Shown here piece after piece: positions 15,409 through 23,234 of a stretch of 58,830 bases of DNA. Location of the stretch: assembly GCA_016209145.1 (NCBI GenBank), contig JACQWT010000043.1:1-58830 (forward strand), read 5' to 3'. The DNA comes from Deltaproteobacteria bacterium. GTDB taxonomy: Bacteria; Myxococcota_A; Polyangia; Polyangiales; Polyangiaceae. Below the pieces are notes generated by a model, which worked only from the letters and a program-made list of their open reading frames with translations, made no database searches and had not been told where the DNA came from. The position numbers were made by a program, and so were the translations under genes. Every line of letters begins with the position of its first letter. Position 1 is the first letter of the stretch.

Positions 15409-17055
15409 TCACGATCGAGGAGCTCGCATGATCTCGCGGTAGGCCATCTGATCCTCGTACATGCGCAGGAACACGGCGTGCTTGGCCTCGTGGTAGCGCG
15501 CCACCTCGCCGCCAGACGGCGCGATGGTTCGCTCGACGCCGCTCATTGCCGCCATCGCCGCCGGCACCGAAGGCTGCAAGCCGGCCGCCACGGCGCCGAC
15601 CATGGCGGCGCCGAGCAGCACGGCCTCGGGCTCGCGCGGCAGCACGACCGGGCAGCCGGTCACGTCGGCGTGCTCGCGCAGCAGCAGCTCGCCCTTCGTG
15701 CCGCCGCCCGTTGCCACGATGGTGCCGATGCGGTGGCCGTGCCGGTTCATCTGCGCGATGATGTGCCGCGTGCCGTGCGCGAGGGCCTGGACGGTGGCGA
15801 GGTAGACAAGCGCCAGGCTGTCGAGCGAGTCGCTCAGCCTCAGGCCGCTGGCCATGCCGCGCAGCGAAGGATCGGCGCGGGGCGAGCGGTTGCCGTGGTG
15901 GTAGGGCAAGACGTGCAGCTCGCGCGTGAGAGCCGCGGGGAAGGGCGCCGCGGCGCCGAGCCGCTCGATCCGCTCGCCGAGCAGCGCGTGGACGCTGCGC
16001 CCCTCTCGTGCCGCTTGCGCGCCGAGCTCGGCCCCGCGCGCGTGTGAGAAGACCACGTGGTCCAGCAGGGCGCCCGTGGCCGACTGGCCGCCCTCGGTGA
16101 GCCACATGCCGGGCACCATGGCCGAGTAGTAGGGGCCCCAGATCCCGGGCACGAACTTCGGTTGGCTGGTGACGGCCATGTGGCAGCTCGAGGTGCCGCA
16201 GATGAGGGCCACGCGCTCCTCGAGCCGCTCCGCGCCGAGCGTCTTGCCCCCGCTCGCGCTTCCGAGCACGCCGAGGCCACCGGCGTGGGCGTCGATGAGC
16301 GAGACCGCGACCGGGATGCCCGGCCGCAGGCCGAGCTCGGCGGCGGCTGTCGCCGTCGTCGTGCCGGCCCGCTCGCCCACCGGCCGGACGCGCGCGCCGA
16401 TGCGGACAAAGCCCTCGTCGGCGAGCTCGCCCAGGCCCACGAGACGGAAGAAGTCCTCGCGCCAGCCGCCCGCGTGGGCGAGATACGTCCACTTGCAGGT
16501 GGTGGTGCACTCGGAGCGCGCGTCGACCCCCGTGGCGCGGTAGACCAAGAAGTCAGGCAGATCGAGGAAGCGACGCGCGCGCCGCCAGCTCGCGGGCAGG
16601 TTCTGGGCGAGCCAGAGGAGCTTCGGCGCCTGCATCTCGGGCGACACCGACCCGCCCACGTAGCGCAGCACCTCGTGGCCGGTGGCGTTGATGCGCGCCG
16701 CCTGCTCCGTGGCGCGATGGTCCATCCAGACGATCACGTTCCAGGCGTCATCCCCGCTCGGGCTCACCGTCACCGGCTCGTCGCGTTCGCCCAGGACGGC
16801 GAGCGAGCAGGTGGCGTCGAAGCCGATGCCGGCCACGGCCTCGGGCGCGACCGAGGCCGCGGCAAGCGCCTGGCGCACCGCTGCGGCGCAGGCGTGCCAG
16901 ATGTCGTCGCTCGACTGCTCGACGAAGTCCTCGGCCGGCCGGAGGAGGCGGACGGGCTCGGTGCCCAGACCGAGCATCCGTCCTCTCTCGTCGAACAGGC
17001 CGGCACGCGCGCTGGCGGTGCCGACGTCGATCCCCAGCAAGACGCGCGCGGTCAT
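15409..17055 (-). CDS. FGGY-family pentulose kinase
   Basis: This 548-residue kinase should phosphorylate a ketopentose such as D-ribulose with ATP. The N-terminal ATPase motif reads LLGIDVGTASARAGLFD. FDATCSLAVL, then NVIVWMDHRATEQAARIN, VGGSVSPEMQAPKLLWL and FLDLPDFLVYRATG match the pentulose-kinase subfamily that includes yeast YDR109C and human FGGY, rather than xylulose or glycerol kinases. The catalytic-base region IDAHAGGLGVLG and the adenosine motif GGGTKGELLL are intact. The gene lies on the same strand as a fucose-isomerase-like gene upstream, separated by an RRM gene; together they could make an isomerase-kinase route for an unusual pentose. That pathway is inferred from proximity only. 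Confidence 0.88.
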   Translation of the reverse strand: MTARVLLGIDVGTASARAGLFDERGRMLGLGTEPVRLLRPAEDFVEQSSDDIWHACAAAVRQALAAASVAPEAVAGIGFDATCSLAVLGERDEPVTVSPSGDDAWNVIVWMDHRATEQAARINATGHEVLRYVGGSVSPEMQAPKLLWLAQNLPASWRRARRFLDLPDFLVYRATGVDARSECTTTCKWTYLAHAGGWREDFFRLVGLGELADEGFVRIGARVRPVGERAGTTTATAAAELGLRPGIPVAVSLIDAHAGGLGVLGSASGGKTLGAERLEERVALICGTSSCHMAVTSQPKFVPGIWGPYYSAMVPGMWLTEGGQSATGALLDHVVFSHARGAELGAQAAREGRSVHALLGERIERLGAAAPFPAALTRELHVLPYHHGNRSPRADPSLRGMASGLRLSDSLDSLALVYLATVQALAHGTRHIIAQMNRHGHRIGTIVATGGGTKGELLLREHADVTGCPVVLPREPEAVLLGAAMVGAVAAGLQPSVPAAMAAMSGVERTIAPSGGEVARYHEAKHAVFLRMYEDQMAYREIMRAPRS

Positions 17056-17133
17056 GGCTGCGGGCGAAGCTGGCCCGGCCTATGGCCGGGCGCAAGCGCC
17101 CTGGCGGGCCGCGCGCGGTAGCCGCTCAGGCTC

Positions 17134-17445
17134 TCAGTATCGATCCCGTCCGCCGCCGCCGCCCCGACGGCCACCGCCGCCGCCTCCTCCGCCGGCCGGG
17201 CGCTCCTGCGCCTCGTTCACCTTGAGCGCACGGCCGTCGAGCATGGAGCCGTTGAGCTGCGTGATGACGGCGTTGGCGTCCTGCGCCGAGCCCATCGTCA
17301 CGAACGCGAAGCCGCGCATGCGCCCGCTCTCGCGATCGGTCGGTATGGAGATCTCGCGAACCTGCCCGATGGCCGAGAATGCGGCTTCGAGCGACTCGCG
17401 CGTGGTGTCGTAGGAGAGGTTTCCGACGTAGACCCGATTACCCAT
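17134..17445 (-). CDS. Single-RRM glycine-rich RNA-binding protein
   Basis: This 103-residue protein is one RNA-recognition motif with a short Gly/Arg tail. RNP2 is RVYVGNLSY and RNP1 is GRMRGFAFVTM; the aromatic residues that stack on RNA are all present. The tail (residues 85-103) is a GGGGGRRGGGGG-type stretch like that of cold-inducible RRM proteins of cyanobacteria and myxobacteria. It probably binds single-stranded RNA and acts in stress or post-transcriptional control. The gene lies between the pentulose kinase and the fucose-isomerase-like gene with its own upstream gap. Confidence 0.92.
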   Translation of the reverse strand: MGNRVYVGNLSYDTTRESLEAAFSAIGQVREISIPTDRESGRMRGFAFVTMGSAQDANAVITQLNGSMLDGRALKVNEAQERPAGGGGGGGGRRGGGGGRDRY

Positions 17446-17475
17446 GGATGCATTGCTTTCACGGCTTCCTGTGCG

Positions 17476-19320
17476 TCAATTGCGTTCTCGGCCTGCCATT
17501 CGAAGAAGCCGTGTGCGGCCGAATGGGGGACGTGCTCGGCGGAGAATCCCGCGGAGCACACGGTGCGTCGTACGGACAGCCGAGCGAGCCGTGGTCCCCC
17601 TCGGTGAGGAGGGAAGAGCAAGAGCATCGTGTCGAGGGTCAGTGACGAATCGTGAGCAGCAGAACCCTACGCCATCCACGCATCGTGCGCAAGCGGATTC
17701 GTATGCGTTCACGCATTGCGGCGCTAGCAACGACGGCTCGCCGAGTCGGCCGCGATCGCGGGGCAGGGGTGACGCGCCCGAAGGGCGCGTCGGGACCCCA
17801 ACCCCGTCCCGAAGGGACGGACTTGCGTCCTCGGCCCGGGTCCTCACGTACAGGAGTACGCTGCGGCACACGTCGCCGTAGGCCACGGCCACGTGGTTCG
17901 AGAGGTAGTGCGCCATGAGGGAATCGCGCGAGACGCCGAGCCAGGCCGCCATGAACGGCCACTGGCGCGTGGTCCCGCGCCACCAAGCCTCCCGCACCGC
18001 TACGGGCAGCTTCACCGCCTCGCCCCGGCCCACGTCCATCCACAGCTCGCCCGCGCGGACGAAGGCGCGCGCCCAGGTGATGGGACCGGGCAGGCTCTCG
18101 CCCGCGAAGGTGCCGCCCGGGTGCGGGAAGTAGAGCGCGGGCTGCCGGTACGAGTGCACGCCGCGTAGCGTGCCCGGGTCGTGGTTGAAGGCGTAGGCCG
18201 AGCAGGAGCCCGAGTTGAGCAGCACCCAGAGGAAGCGCCCCTCGTGCTCGGCGCCCCAGCGCACGTCGTGGAACATCACGGCCTGGTGCAGGCCCTTGGC
18301 GGCGAGGAGCCGCTTGAGCAGCTCCATGGGCAGGGCGTTGCCCTGGTCGGCCTCGGTCGCGCACACGATGGTGTCGCCGTTCGATTCCGGCCGGCAGGCG
18401 GAGTTGAGCAGCCCCTCGGCGAAGTCGGAGGGCGGCCGCAGCAGGGTGAGCCCGAGCTGGTACTGCCAGCCCACGAGGTCGGCCCCGTACTCGCGCACGA
18501 GATCGAGCACCGCGAGGTAGTCGCGCAGTTGCTCGCGGGTGGCCGTCTCGTCGAAGTCCTCGGAGCCCGGCTCGCGCCAGTGGAACTCGACGCCGCGGTC
18601 CCGCACGAAACGGAAGGCGTCCTCGATGCGCGCGCTCGCAATACCCCGGCCGCGCTCGATGAGCCACGCCTGATCGATCTTGTGCTCGGCGAAGCCGTGC
18701 CGGGCGAGCAGGAGCGGGCCAAAGTAGCCGTTTAGCATGCCCATGGACGTGTCGCCCAGCATGAGGAGCAAGGGGCGGCGCGCACGCAGGCCGGCAGCGA
18801 CGGAGCGCGCCGTCGCCGCCGCAGCCGGCGAGATCGGGGCATGGTAGGCAAGGGCGTTCTCGGGATAGCCGATGCGGCCGGTCGTGCACCACTCGCCCAG
18901 CCGGCTCATGAAGATCTCGTCGGCGCAGAAGTCGGCCGAGTCGGTCCAGGCGCGCGAGAACGGGCGGCCGAGCATCTCCAGGCACGCACCGGTGTTGAGC
19001 AGTCCGACCAGCCCCGGCCACTGCCCGGAGAAGTTGCTGGCGAGCAGCAAGGGGTTGTCCTTGCCGACCACGCCTTCGGTGGTGTGCGGCCCGTAGATCC
19101 AGTGCACGCACACGGCCACGAGCGGGTCGTCGATCGGCCGGATCTTGGCGATGGCCTCGTGCGGCTTGGCGATGAAGCCCTCGACGCGATAGCTCTCGCG
19201 GCCAAGCCGGCCGAGCGCGCGCTCGAGCTGGACGGTGGCCGCCTCCACGCTGGGTCGGGCAAGCTCGTTCGGGATGGGTCGCCCGTCTCCGGGCCAGAAC
19301 AACGCGACGCGCTTGGACAT
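17476..19320 (-). CDS. L-fucose isomerase-like protein, 3' end fused to a dispersed repeat
   Basis: ATG 19320 begins MSKRVALFWPGDGR, 10 bases after the thiolase stop. The first 480 residues match the L-fucose/L-arabinose isomerase-like fold: VAVCVHWIYGP, a middle LLMLGDTSMGM region, and VCATEADQGNALPMELLK, where Glu and Asp of the E-A-D signature would bind the active-site metal. After HVAVAYGDVCRS the sequence enters a repeat that also occurs at 41374 and 42120, giving a foreign 115-residue tail (SVLLYVRTRAED... to QCVNAYES...) before the stop. The original C-terminus has therefore been replaced. It is the last gene of the lipid operon, and the nearby pentulose kinase is its likely partner. 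Confidence 0.7.
   Translation of the reverse strand: MSKRVALFWPGDGRPIPNELARPSVEAATVQLERALGRLGRESYRVEGFIAKPHEAIAKIRPIDDPLVAVCVHWIYGPHTTEGVVGKDNPLLLASNFSGQWPGLVGLLNTGACLEMLGRPFSRAWTDSADFCADEIFMSRLGEWCTTGRIGYPENALAYHAPISPAAAATARSVAAGLRARRPLLLMLGDTSMGMLNGYFGPLLLARHGFAEHKIDQAWLIERGRGIASARIEDAFRFVRDRGVEFHWREPGSEDFDETATREQLRDYLAVLDLVREYGADLVGWQYQLGLTLLRPPSDFAEGLLNSACRPESNGDTIVCATEADQGNALPMELLKRLLAAKGLHQAVMFHDVRWGAEHEGRFLWVLLNSGSCSAYAFNHDPGTLRGVHSYRQPALYFPHPGGTFAGESLPGPITWARAFVRAGELWMDVGRGEAVKLPVAVREAWWRGTTRQWPFMAAWLGVSRDSLMAHYLSNHVAVAYGDVCRSVLLYVRTRAEDASPSLRDGVGVPTRPSGASPLPRDRGRLGEPSLLAPQCVNAYESACARCVDGVGFCCSRFVTDPRHDALALPSSPRGTTARSAVRTTHRVLRGILRRARPPFGRTRLLRMAGRERN
17706..17872 (+). repeat. Dispersed repeat, copy A (fused to gene end)
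   Basis: It begins CGTTCACGCATTGCGG and continues with AACGACGGCTCGCCGAGTCG as in the copies at 41374 and 42120. It ends in CTCACGTACAGGAGTACGCT and then joins the isomerase gene. Unlike the others it contains an extra block of about 60 bases with two GAA-loop hairpins: GACGCGCCC/GGGCGCGTC at 17771-17791 and CCGTCCC/GGGACGG at 17804-17820. The right third of the element is missing. Confidence 0.75.
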
Positions 19321-19330
19321 GGAGGGGAGT

Positions 19331-20809
19331 CTAGCCCACCCGCTCCAGCACCGCGCCCGCGCCGAGGCCGCCGGCCGCGCAGATCCCGAGCAGCGCCGTT
19401 GCCTTGCCCGTGCGTGCGAGCTCGTTCGCCATGGTGACAGCCATGCGTGCGCCCGTGGCGCCGAAGGGATGGCCCAGGGCAATCGAGCCGCCGTGCACGT
19501 TGAGCCGCGCGGGATCGATCTCGCCCACGGCCTCATCGCGGCCCAGGCGCGCCCGCGCGAACGCACGGCTCGCGAGCATCTTGACGCTGCACAGCACCTG
19601 GGCGGCGAAGGCTTCGTGCATGTCCACGAGATCCGCGTCACCCAGGCGCAGGCCGGCACGATCGAGGGCCTTGGGCATGGCCAGCGCGGGCGCGAGCAGG
19701 AGCTGATCGGCCGGATCGACCGCCGCGTAGGCCCAGCTCCGGAAGGCGGCCCGGGGCGCCAGGCCCAGGGCGCGCGCCTTCTCCTCGCTCAGGAGGAGGG
19801 CCGCCGCCGCGCCGTCCGTGAGCGGGCAGGAGTTGCCCGCGGTGAGCGTCCCCTTGCGTGCGAACGCCGGACGCAGGCGCGCGAGCTTCTCCACGCTGGT
19901 GTCGCCGCGCACCTGAGCGTCGGCGTGCACCCAGCCCCCGTGCGGCGTCTGCACCGGCGCCACCTCCTCGTCGAAGCGGCCGGAGCGGATGGCCGCCGCG
20001 GCGCGCTGGTGCGAGCGCGCGGCGAGCTCGTCCTGGGCCTCGCGGCTGATTTCATTGCGCCGCGCCATCTCCTCGGCCGCCTGGCCCATCACCTGGCCGG
20101 TGGTGCGCTCGGCGATCTTGGGAGGCCGCGGCAGAATGGAGCCAAGCGGCATGAGCTTCGAGAAGGCCGCGAGGTAGTCGGCCGGGCCGGGCTTGCCAAA
20201 GACCAGCGGGGCCATGGCGTGCACCACCTTCTGGGGCATCTTGAGCTCGCCGTTGCTGGTCGAGTCCGAGCCGCCGGCGATGATGATGTCCGCCTCCCCG
20301 CGCTCGATCGCCGCGGCGGCGAGCGTGATGGCCTGAAGCCCCGAGGCGCAGGCGCGCGTCACGGTCATGGCCTCGACCGAGCGAGGCAGCCCGAGATCGA
20401 GCACGATCTCCCGGGCCACGTTGGGCGCCAGGCTGGGCAAGATGACTCCGCCCCAGTACACGCCGTCGATCTCGCGCACCGGCACGCCGAAGCGCTCGAT
20501 GAGCGCCCGCGTCGCGGCGACGCCCAGGGCGATGGTGTCCATCTTCATGAAGTCGCCGAAGGCGCGCACGAACGGCGTGCGCGCCCCGCCCACGATCACG
20601 GCCCGGCGCCGGTGCTCGTGATGGGGTACGGCCCGGCTCGCCCCGCTCGCGGCGGGGACGGGGGCGGCGCTCGGCACTGACCGCTCCGCTCGGGCCCCGC
20701 GCTTCCTCGGCCGGCTCGCGCCGCCCGCCTCGGCAGGGGCCGGCGTCTTGCGCGCCGTGCGATCCGGTCGTTTGCGGCCGGGCGCTCGCTTCTCATCGCT
20801 CGTCGCCAT
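19331..20809 (-). CDS. Thiolase (acetyl-CoA acyltransferase, FadA2-like)
   Basis: Thiolases cleave 3-oxoacyl-CoA in beta-oxidation or run the reverse Claisen condensation. The nucleophilic Cys is in VTRACASGLQAI; the other catalytic residues are in DMHEAFAAQVL, GGSIALGHPFGATGAR and LLGICAAGGLGAGAV, all intact. At 492 residues it has a 65-residue basic Pro/Ala-rich N-terminal extension before RRAVIVGGARTPF; a later start is possible but no better ribosome binding site is seen. It follows the FabG-like gene by three bases and precedes the isomerase by ten. With the neighbouring dehydrogenase, hydratase and reductase it completes a fatty-acid cycle resembling mycobacterial fadE5/htdX/fabG4/fadA2. 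Confidence 0.9.
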   Translation of the reverse strand: MATSDEKRAPGRKRPDRTARKTPAPAEAGGASRPRKRGARAERSVPSAAPVPAASGASRAVPHHEHRRRAVIVGGARTPFVRAFGDFMKMDTIALGVAATRALIERFGVPVREIDGVYWGGVILPSLAPNVAREIVLDLGLPRSVEAMTVTRACASGLQAITLAAAAIERGEADIIIAGGSDSTSNGELKMPQKVVHAMAPLVFGKPGPADYLAAFSKLMPLGSILPRPPKIAERTTGQVMGQAAEEMARRNEISREAQDELAARSHQRAAAAIRSGRFDEEVAPVQTPHGGWVHADAQVRGDTSVEKLARLRPAFARKGTLTAGNSCPLTDGAAAALLLSEEKARALGLAPRAAFRSWAYAAVDPADQLLLAPALAMPKALDRAGLRLGDADLVDMHEAFAAQVLCSVKMLASRAFARARLGRDEAVGEIDPARLNVHGGSIALGHPFGATGARMAVTMANELARTGKATALLGICAAGGLGAGAVLERVG

Positions 20810-20812
20810 GGC

Positions 20813-22240
20813 TCATGCTCCGATCAGCGCGCCACCGCAGACGCGCAGCACGCACCCCGTGAGACCCGCGGCGCCCGGGCTGGCCAAGAAGGTGACGGCC
20901 TCGCCCACATCCTGGGGCACGCCACCCTGGCTCAGGCTGCTCAGCCGCCGTCCCGCCTCGCGGATCACGAGGGGAATGGCCGCCGTGAGTCTGGTCTCGA
21001 TGAGCCCGGGGGCGATGGCATTGACCGTGATGCCCCGGGCCGCGAGCCGGGGAGCCAGGTGTTGCACCAGGCCGATAAGACCCGACTTGGAGGCGGCGTA
21101 GCCCGTCTGTCCGACGTTCCCGGCGGTGCCGGCCACCGAGGACATGCAGATGATGCGGCCGAAATCGCACAGGGGCCCCTCGACGAGCGCGGCGTTCAGG
21201 CGCGCGAGCGCGGCGAGGTTCACGTCGAGCACCTGGTCCCAGCTCTCGGCCTTCATGTTGGCGAGCAGTTTGTCGCGCGTGATGCCGGCGTTGTGCACGA
21301 TCACGTGGACGCCGCCCTTCTTTCCCAGCACCTCGGTCACGATGGCGGGCGCATCGGGCGACGAGATGTCGCACAGCAGGACCTGTCCCGAGACCTCGCG
21401 CGCCACCTGGGAGAGCGGGCCGTCGTCGGCCGGCCGGTCGAGGCACACGACGTGGGCACCCTCGGCTGCCAGGAGCTTGGCCGTGGCCGCGCCGATCCCC
21501 CGGGCCGCGCCCGTGACCAGGGCCACCTTGCCGTCGAGCACGTGCGTGAAGGGCACGGCGGCCGGCATCCTGGCGGTCTTGGTAAGCTCGATCACCTGGC
21601 CCGTGATGAAGGCCGAGCGCGCCGAGAGCAAGAAGCGCAGCGGCCCGGCCACGCGCTCCTCGGCGCCCGGTGCCACGACGAGGAGTTGCGCGGTCGCGCC
21701 CTTGCGGCCGATCTCCTTGGCGAGAGAGCGCACGAAGCCGCTCAGGCCTTGCTGCGCCGCCGCGGCCTCGGGGCTTTTCTGGGCCGCGGCCGGCCGGCCG
21801 AGCACCACGGCGCGGCCCGAGCGCGGGAGCTTGTTCGCCCACGGATGGAAGAAGTCGTACAGGGCGCGCAGCGCGGCGGGCGAGTCCACGCCCGAGGCGT
21901 CGAAGACGAGCGCGTCGAAGCGCAGCCCCTCTCCCTGCTCGGCATCGACCAGGCGGGGTGGCCGGCCGTGGGCCTCGCCGGCCTCGCGGTACGCCGCGGC
22001 GTCCACGTCGCCCCACAGAAGCGGATTCGCGCCGGCGCCGGCCAGCGCCGCGGCAATGGCCGGGCCCAGGGTGGCGCCGGCCGCGGCGCCGACTAGGACG
22101 CCGCGGTCGTGCAGCGGCCGCTCCTCCCAGGGGCCGGCGGCGCGCTTGAGCTTCTCGGGAAGCGGGATGGGCAGGCCCAGGCTCTTGATGAGCTTGCGGG
22201 CCCGCGGGTTCTGTCCGAGACTAACCAGCATGTCGCTCAT
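20813..22240 (-). CDS. High-molecular-weight FabG (3-oxoacyl reductase, FabG4-like)
   Basis: This 475-residue protein has two Rossmann halves. The N-terminal half (residues 1-210) is a degenerate flavodoxin-like domain without a nucleotide motif. The C-terminal half is a complete short-chain dehydrogenase: VALVTGAARGIG, HNAGITRDKLLANM, the catalytic Ser in CMSSVAGTAGNVGQTGYAASK with Tyr and Lys, and VNAIAPGLIETRL. This architecture defines HMwFabG (FabG4), which reduces 3-oxoacyl-CoA with NADH. GGAGA five bases upstream supports ATG 22240. It lies 12 bases after the MaoC gene and 3 before the thiolase. Confidence 0.92.
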   Translation of the reverse strand: MSDMLVSLGQNPRARKLIKSLGLPIPLPEKLKRAAGPWEERPLHDRGVLVGAAAGATLGPAIAAALAGAGANPLLWGDVDAAAYREAGEAHGRPPRLVDAEQGEGLRFDALVFDASGVDSPAALRALYDFFHPWANKLPRSGRAVVLGRPAAAQKSPEAAAAQQGLSGFVRSLAKEIGRKGATAQLLVVAPGAEERVAGPLRFLLSARSAFITGQVIELTKTARMPAAVPFTHVLDGKVALVTGAARGIGAATAKLLAAEGAHVVCLDRPADDGPLSQVAREVSGQVLLCDISSPDAPAIVTEVLGKKGGVHVIVHNAGITRDKLLANMKAESWDQVLDVNLAALARLNAALVEGPLCDFGRIICMSSVAGTAGNVGQTGYAASKSGLIGLVQHLAPRLAARGITVNAIAPGLIETRLTAAIPLVIREAGRRLSSLSQGGVPQDVGEAVTFLASPGAAGLTGCVLRVCGGALIGA

Positions 22241-22252
22241 GGTGTTCTCCGT

Positions 22253-23188
22253 CTACTCGTGGCTCGCCGCCGTGGCGGCCGGCGGCGTGCGCAGCTCCAG
22301 CTTCCCCTCGAGATAGGCGCGCCCGCCGGGCGCGTCGCCCACGTACACGAGGCCCCCGTCCGCCAGGTACAGGCCCACCTTGGCGGGCAGCACGAGCGGC
22401 CGAGTGAACTTGACGTCGAAGGCGGCGATGGCGTTCACGTCGCCCGACAGGACGTTGCGCACCACGCCCTCCATGGCCCGGGCCATGGTCGAGAAGCCGT
22501 GCAGGATGGCGCCGCGGAAGCCGAACGCCCGGGCGTACGGGGCCAGCCAGTGCACCGGGTTGATGTCGCCCGTCAGAAGCGCGAAGTCGCGGCCCGCGCG
22601 CGGGCCTATCCTCCAGAAGGCCAGCTCCTTGGCCGCCGTGGGCACGCGCGCCGGCTCCTTCTTCTCGCTCTTCGCGCCGCCATCGTCCTTTCTCGGCAGC
22701 GGCACGAGCGCGTACAGGTGCCCGACCACGGCCTCGGGCTGCTCCTTCGTGCCCGTGATGGTGCGCGCGTGGAAGATGGCGCGCCGGCCGTTGTCGTCGA
22801 TGCTCTCCAGCCGGGTGCGCACGAGCCAGGGCCGGTCGGCGGGCAGCGGCGCATTGAGCTCCAGGCGGCAGCCGGCGTTCAGGGCCTTGTGCAGCTCGTA
22901 CGGCAGCGCGGCTAGAGCCCGCGCCGCCTGGGCGTAGCCCCATTGCGGGTACATGTGCCCGGGCACGCGGCCGCGGTAGCTCGCGGGCTCGGCGCCCACG
23001 TGCTTGATGTAGCTGCGGACCAGATCCTTGGGGGGGGGAGACATGGTCCGCACGATCTCCGGCCCGGGCAAGGGCGGGGCGGGCGGCCTGCGGCCGGTCT
23101 GGTGCCGCCACAGGGCGACGGTGGCCGTCCGGCCGAGCGCGGCGATGACGGGAAGTTGGTGGACGAGGAAGCGACGGGGAATGGCCAT
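22253..23188 (-). CDS. MaoC-like (R)-specific enoyl-CoA hydratase, HtdX-like
   Basis: This 311-residue protein has a double-hotdog layout. The hydratase-2 motif is FALLTGDINPVHWLAPYA followed by FRGAILHGFSTMA, which supplies the catalytic Asp and His. The N-terminal half (PGHMYPQWGYAQAARAL...) is the second, non-catalytic hotdog typical of HtdX/HtdY proteins. It should hydrate trans-2-enoyl-CoA to the (R)-3-hydroxyacyl form that FabG4-type reductases use. It starts 18 bases after the acyl-CoA dehydrogenase stop with no good Shine-Dalgarno sequence; translation may depend on coupling across a heptamer repeat. Confidence 0.88.
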   Translation of the reverse strand: MAIPRRFLVHQLPVIAALGRTATVALWRHQTGRRPPAPPLPGPEIVRTMSPPPKDLVRSYIKHVGAEPASYRGRVPGHMYPQWGYAQAARALAALPYELHKALNAGCRLELNAPLPADRPWLVRTRLESIDDNGRRAIFHARTITGTKEQPEAVVGHLYALVPLPRKDDGGAKSEKKEPARVPTAAKELAFWRIGPRAGRDFALLTGDINPVHWLAPYARAFGFRGAILHGFSTMARAMEGVVRNVLSGDVNAIAAFDVKFTRPLVLPAKVGLYLADGGLVYVGDAPGGRAYLEGKLELRTPPAATAASHE

Positions 23189-23199
23189 TTTTGAAGCCG

Positions 23200-23234
23200 T
23201 TGGCTGTTAGCTGTTAGCTGTTGGCTGTTGGCCC
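23200..23234. repeat. TT[AG]GCTG heptamer tandem repeat at a stop codon
   Basis: On the plus strand it reads TTGGCTG, TTAGCTG, TTAGCTG, TTGGCTG, TTGGCCC. On the coding strand it contains the last codons and the TAA stop of the acyl-CoA dehydrogenase and most of the gap before the MaoC start. A change in copy number would shift the dehydrogenase C-terminus and the stop-to-start spacing by seven bases. Confidence 0.85.

Noticed and set aside
17476-17872. C-terminal 115 residues of the isomerase-like frame as a new protein domain
   Set aside because: The same sequence occurs outside genes at 41374 and 42120, so it is translated repeat DNA rather than a domain.
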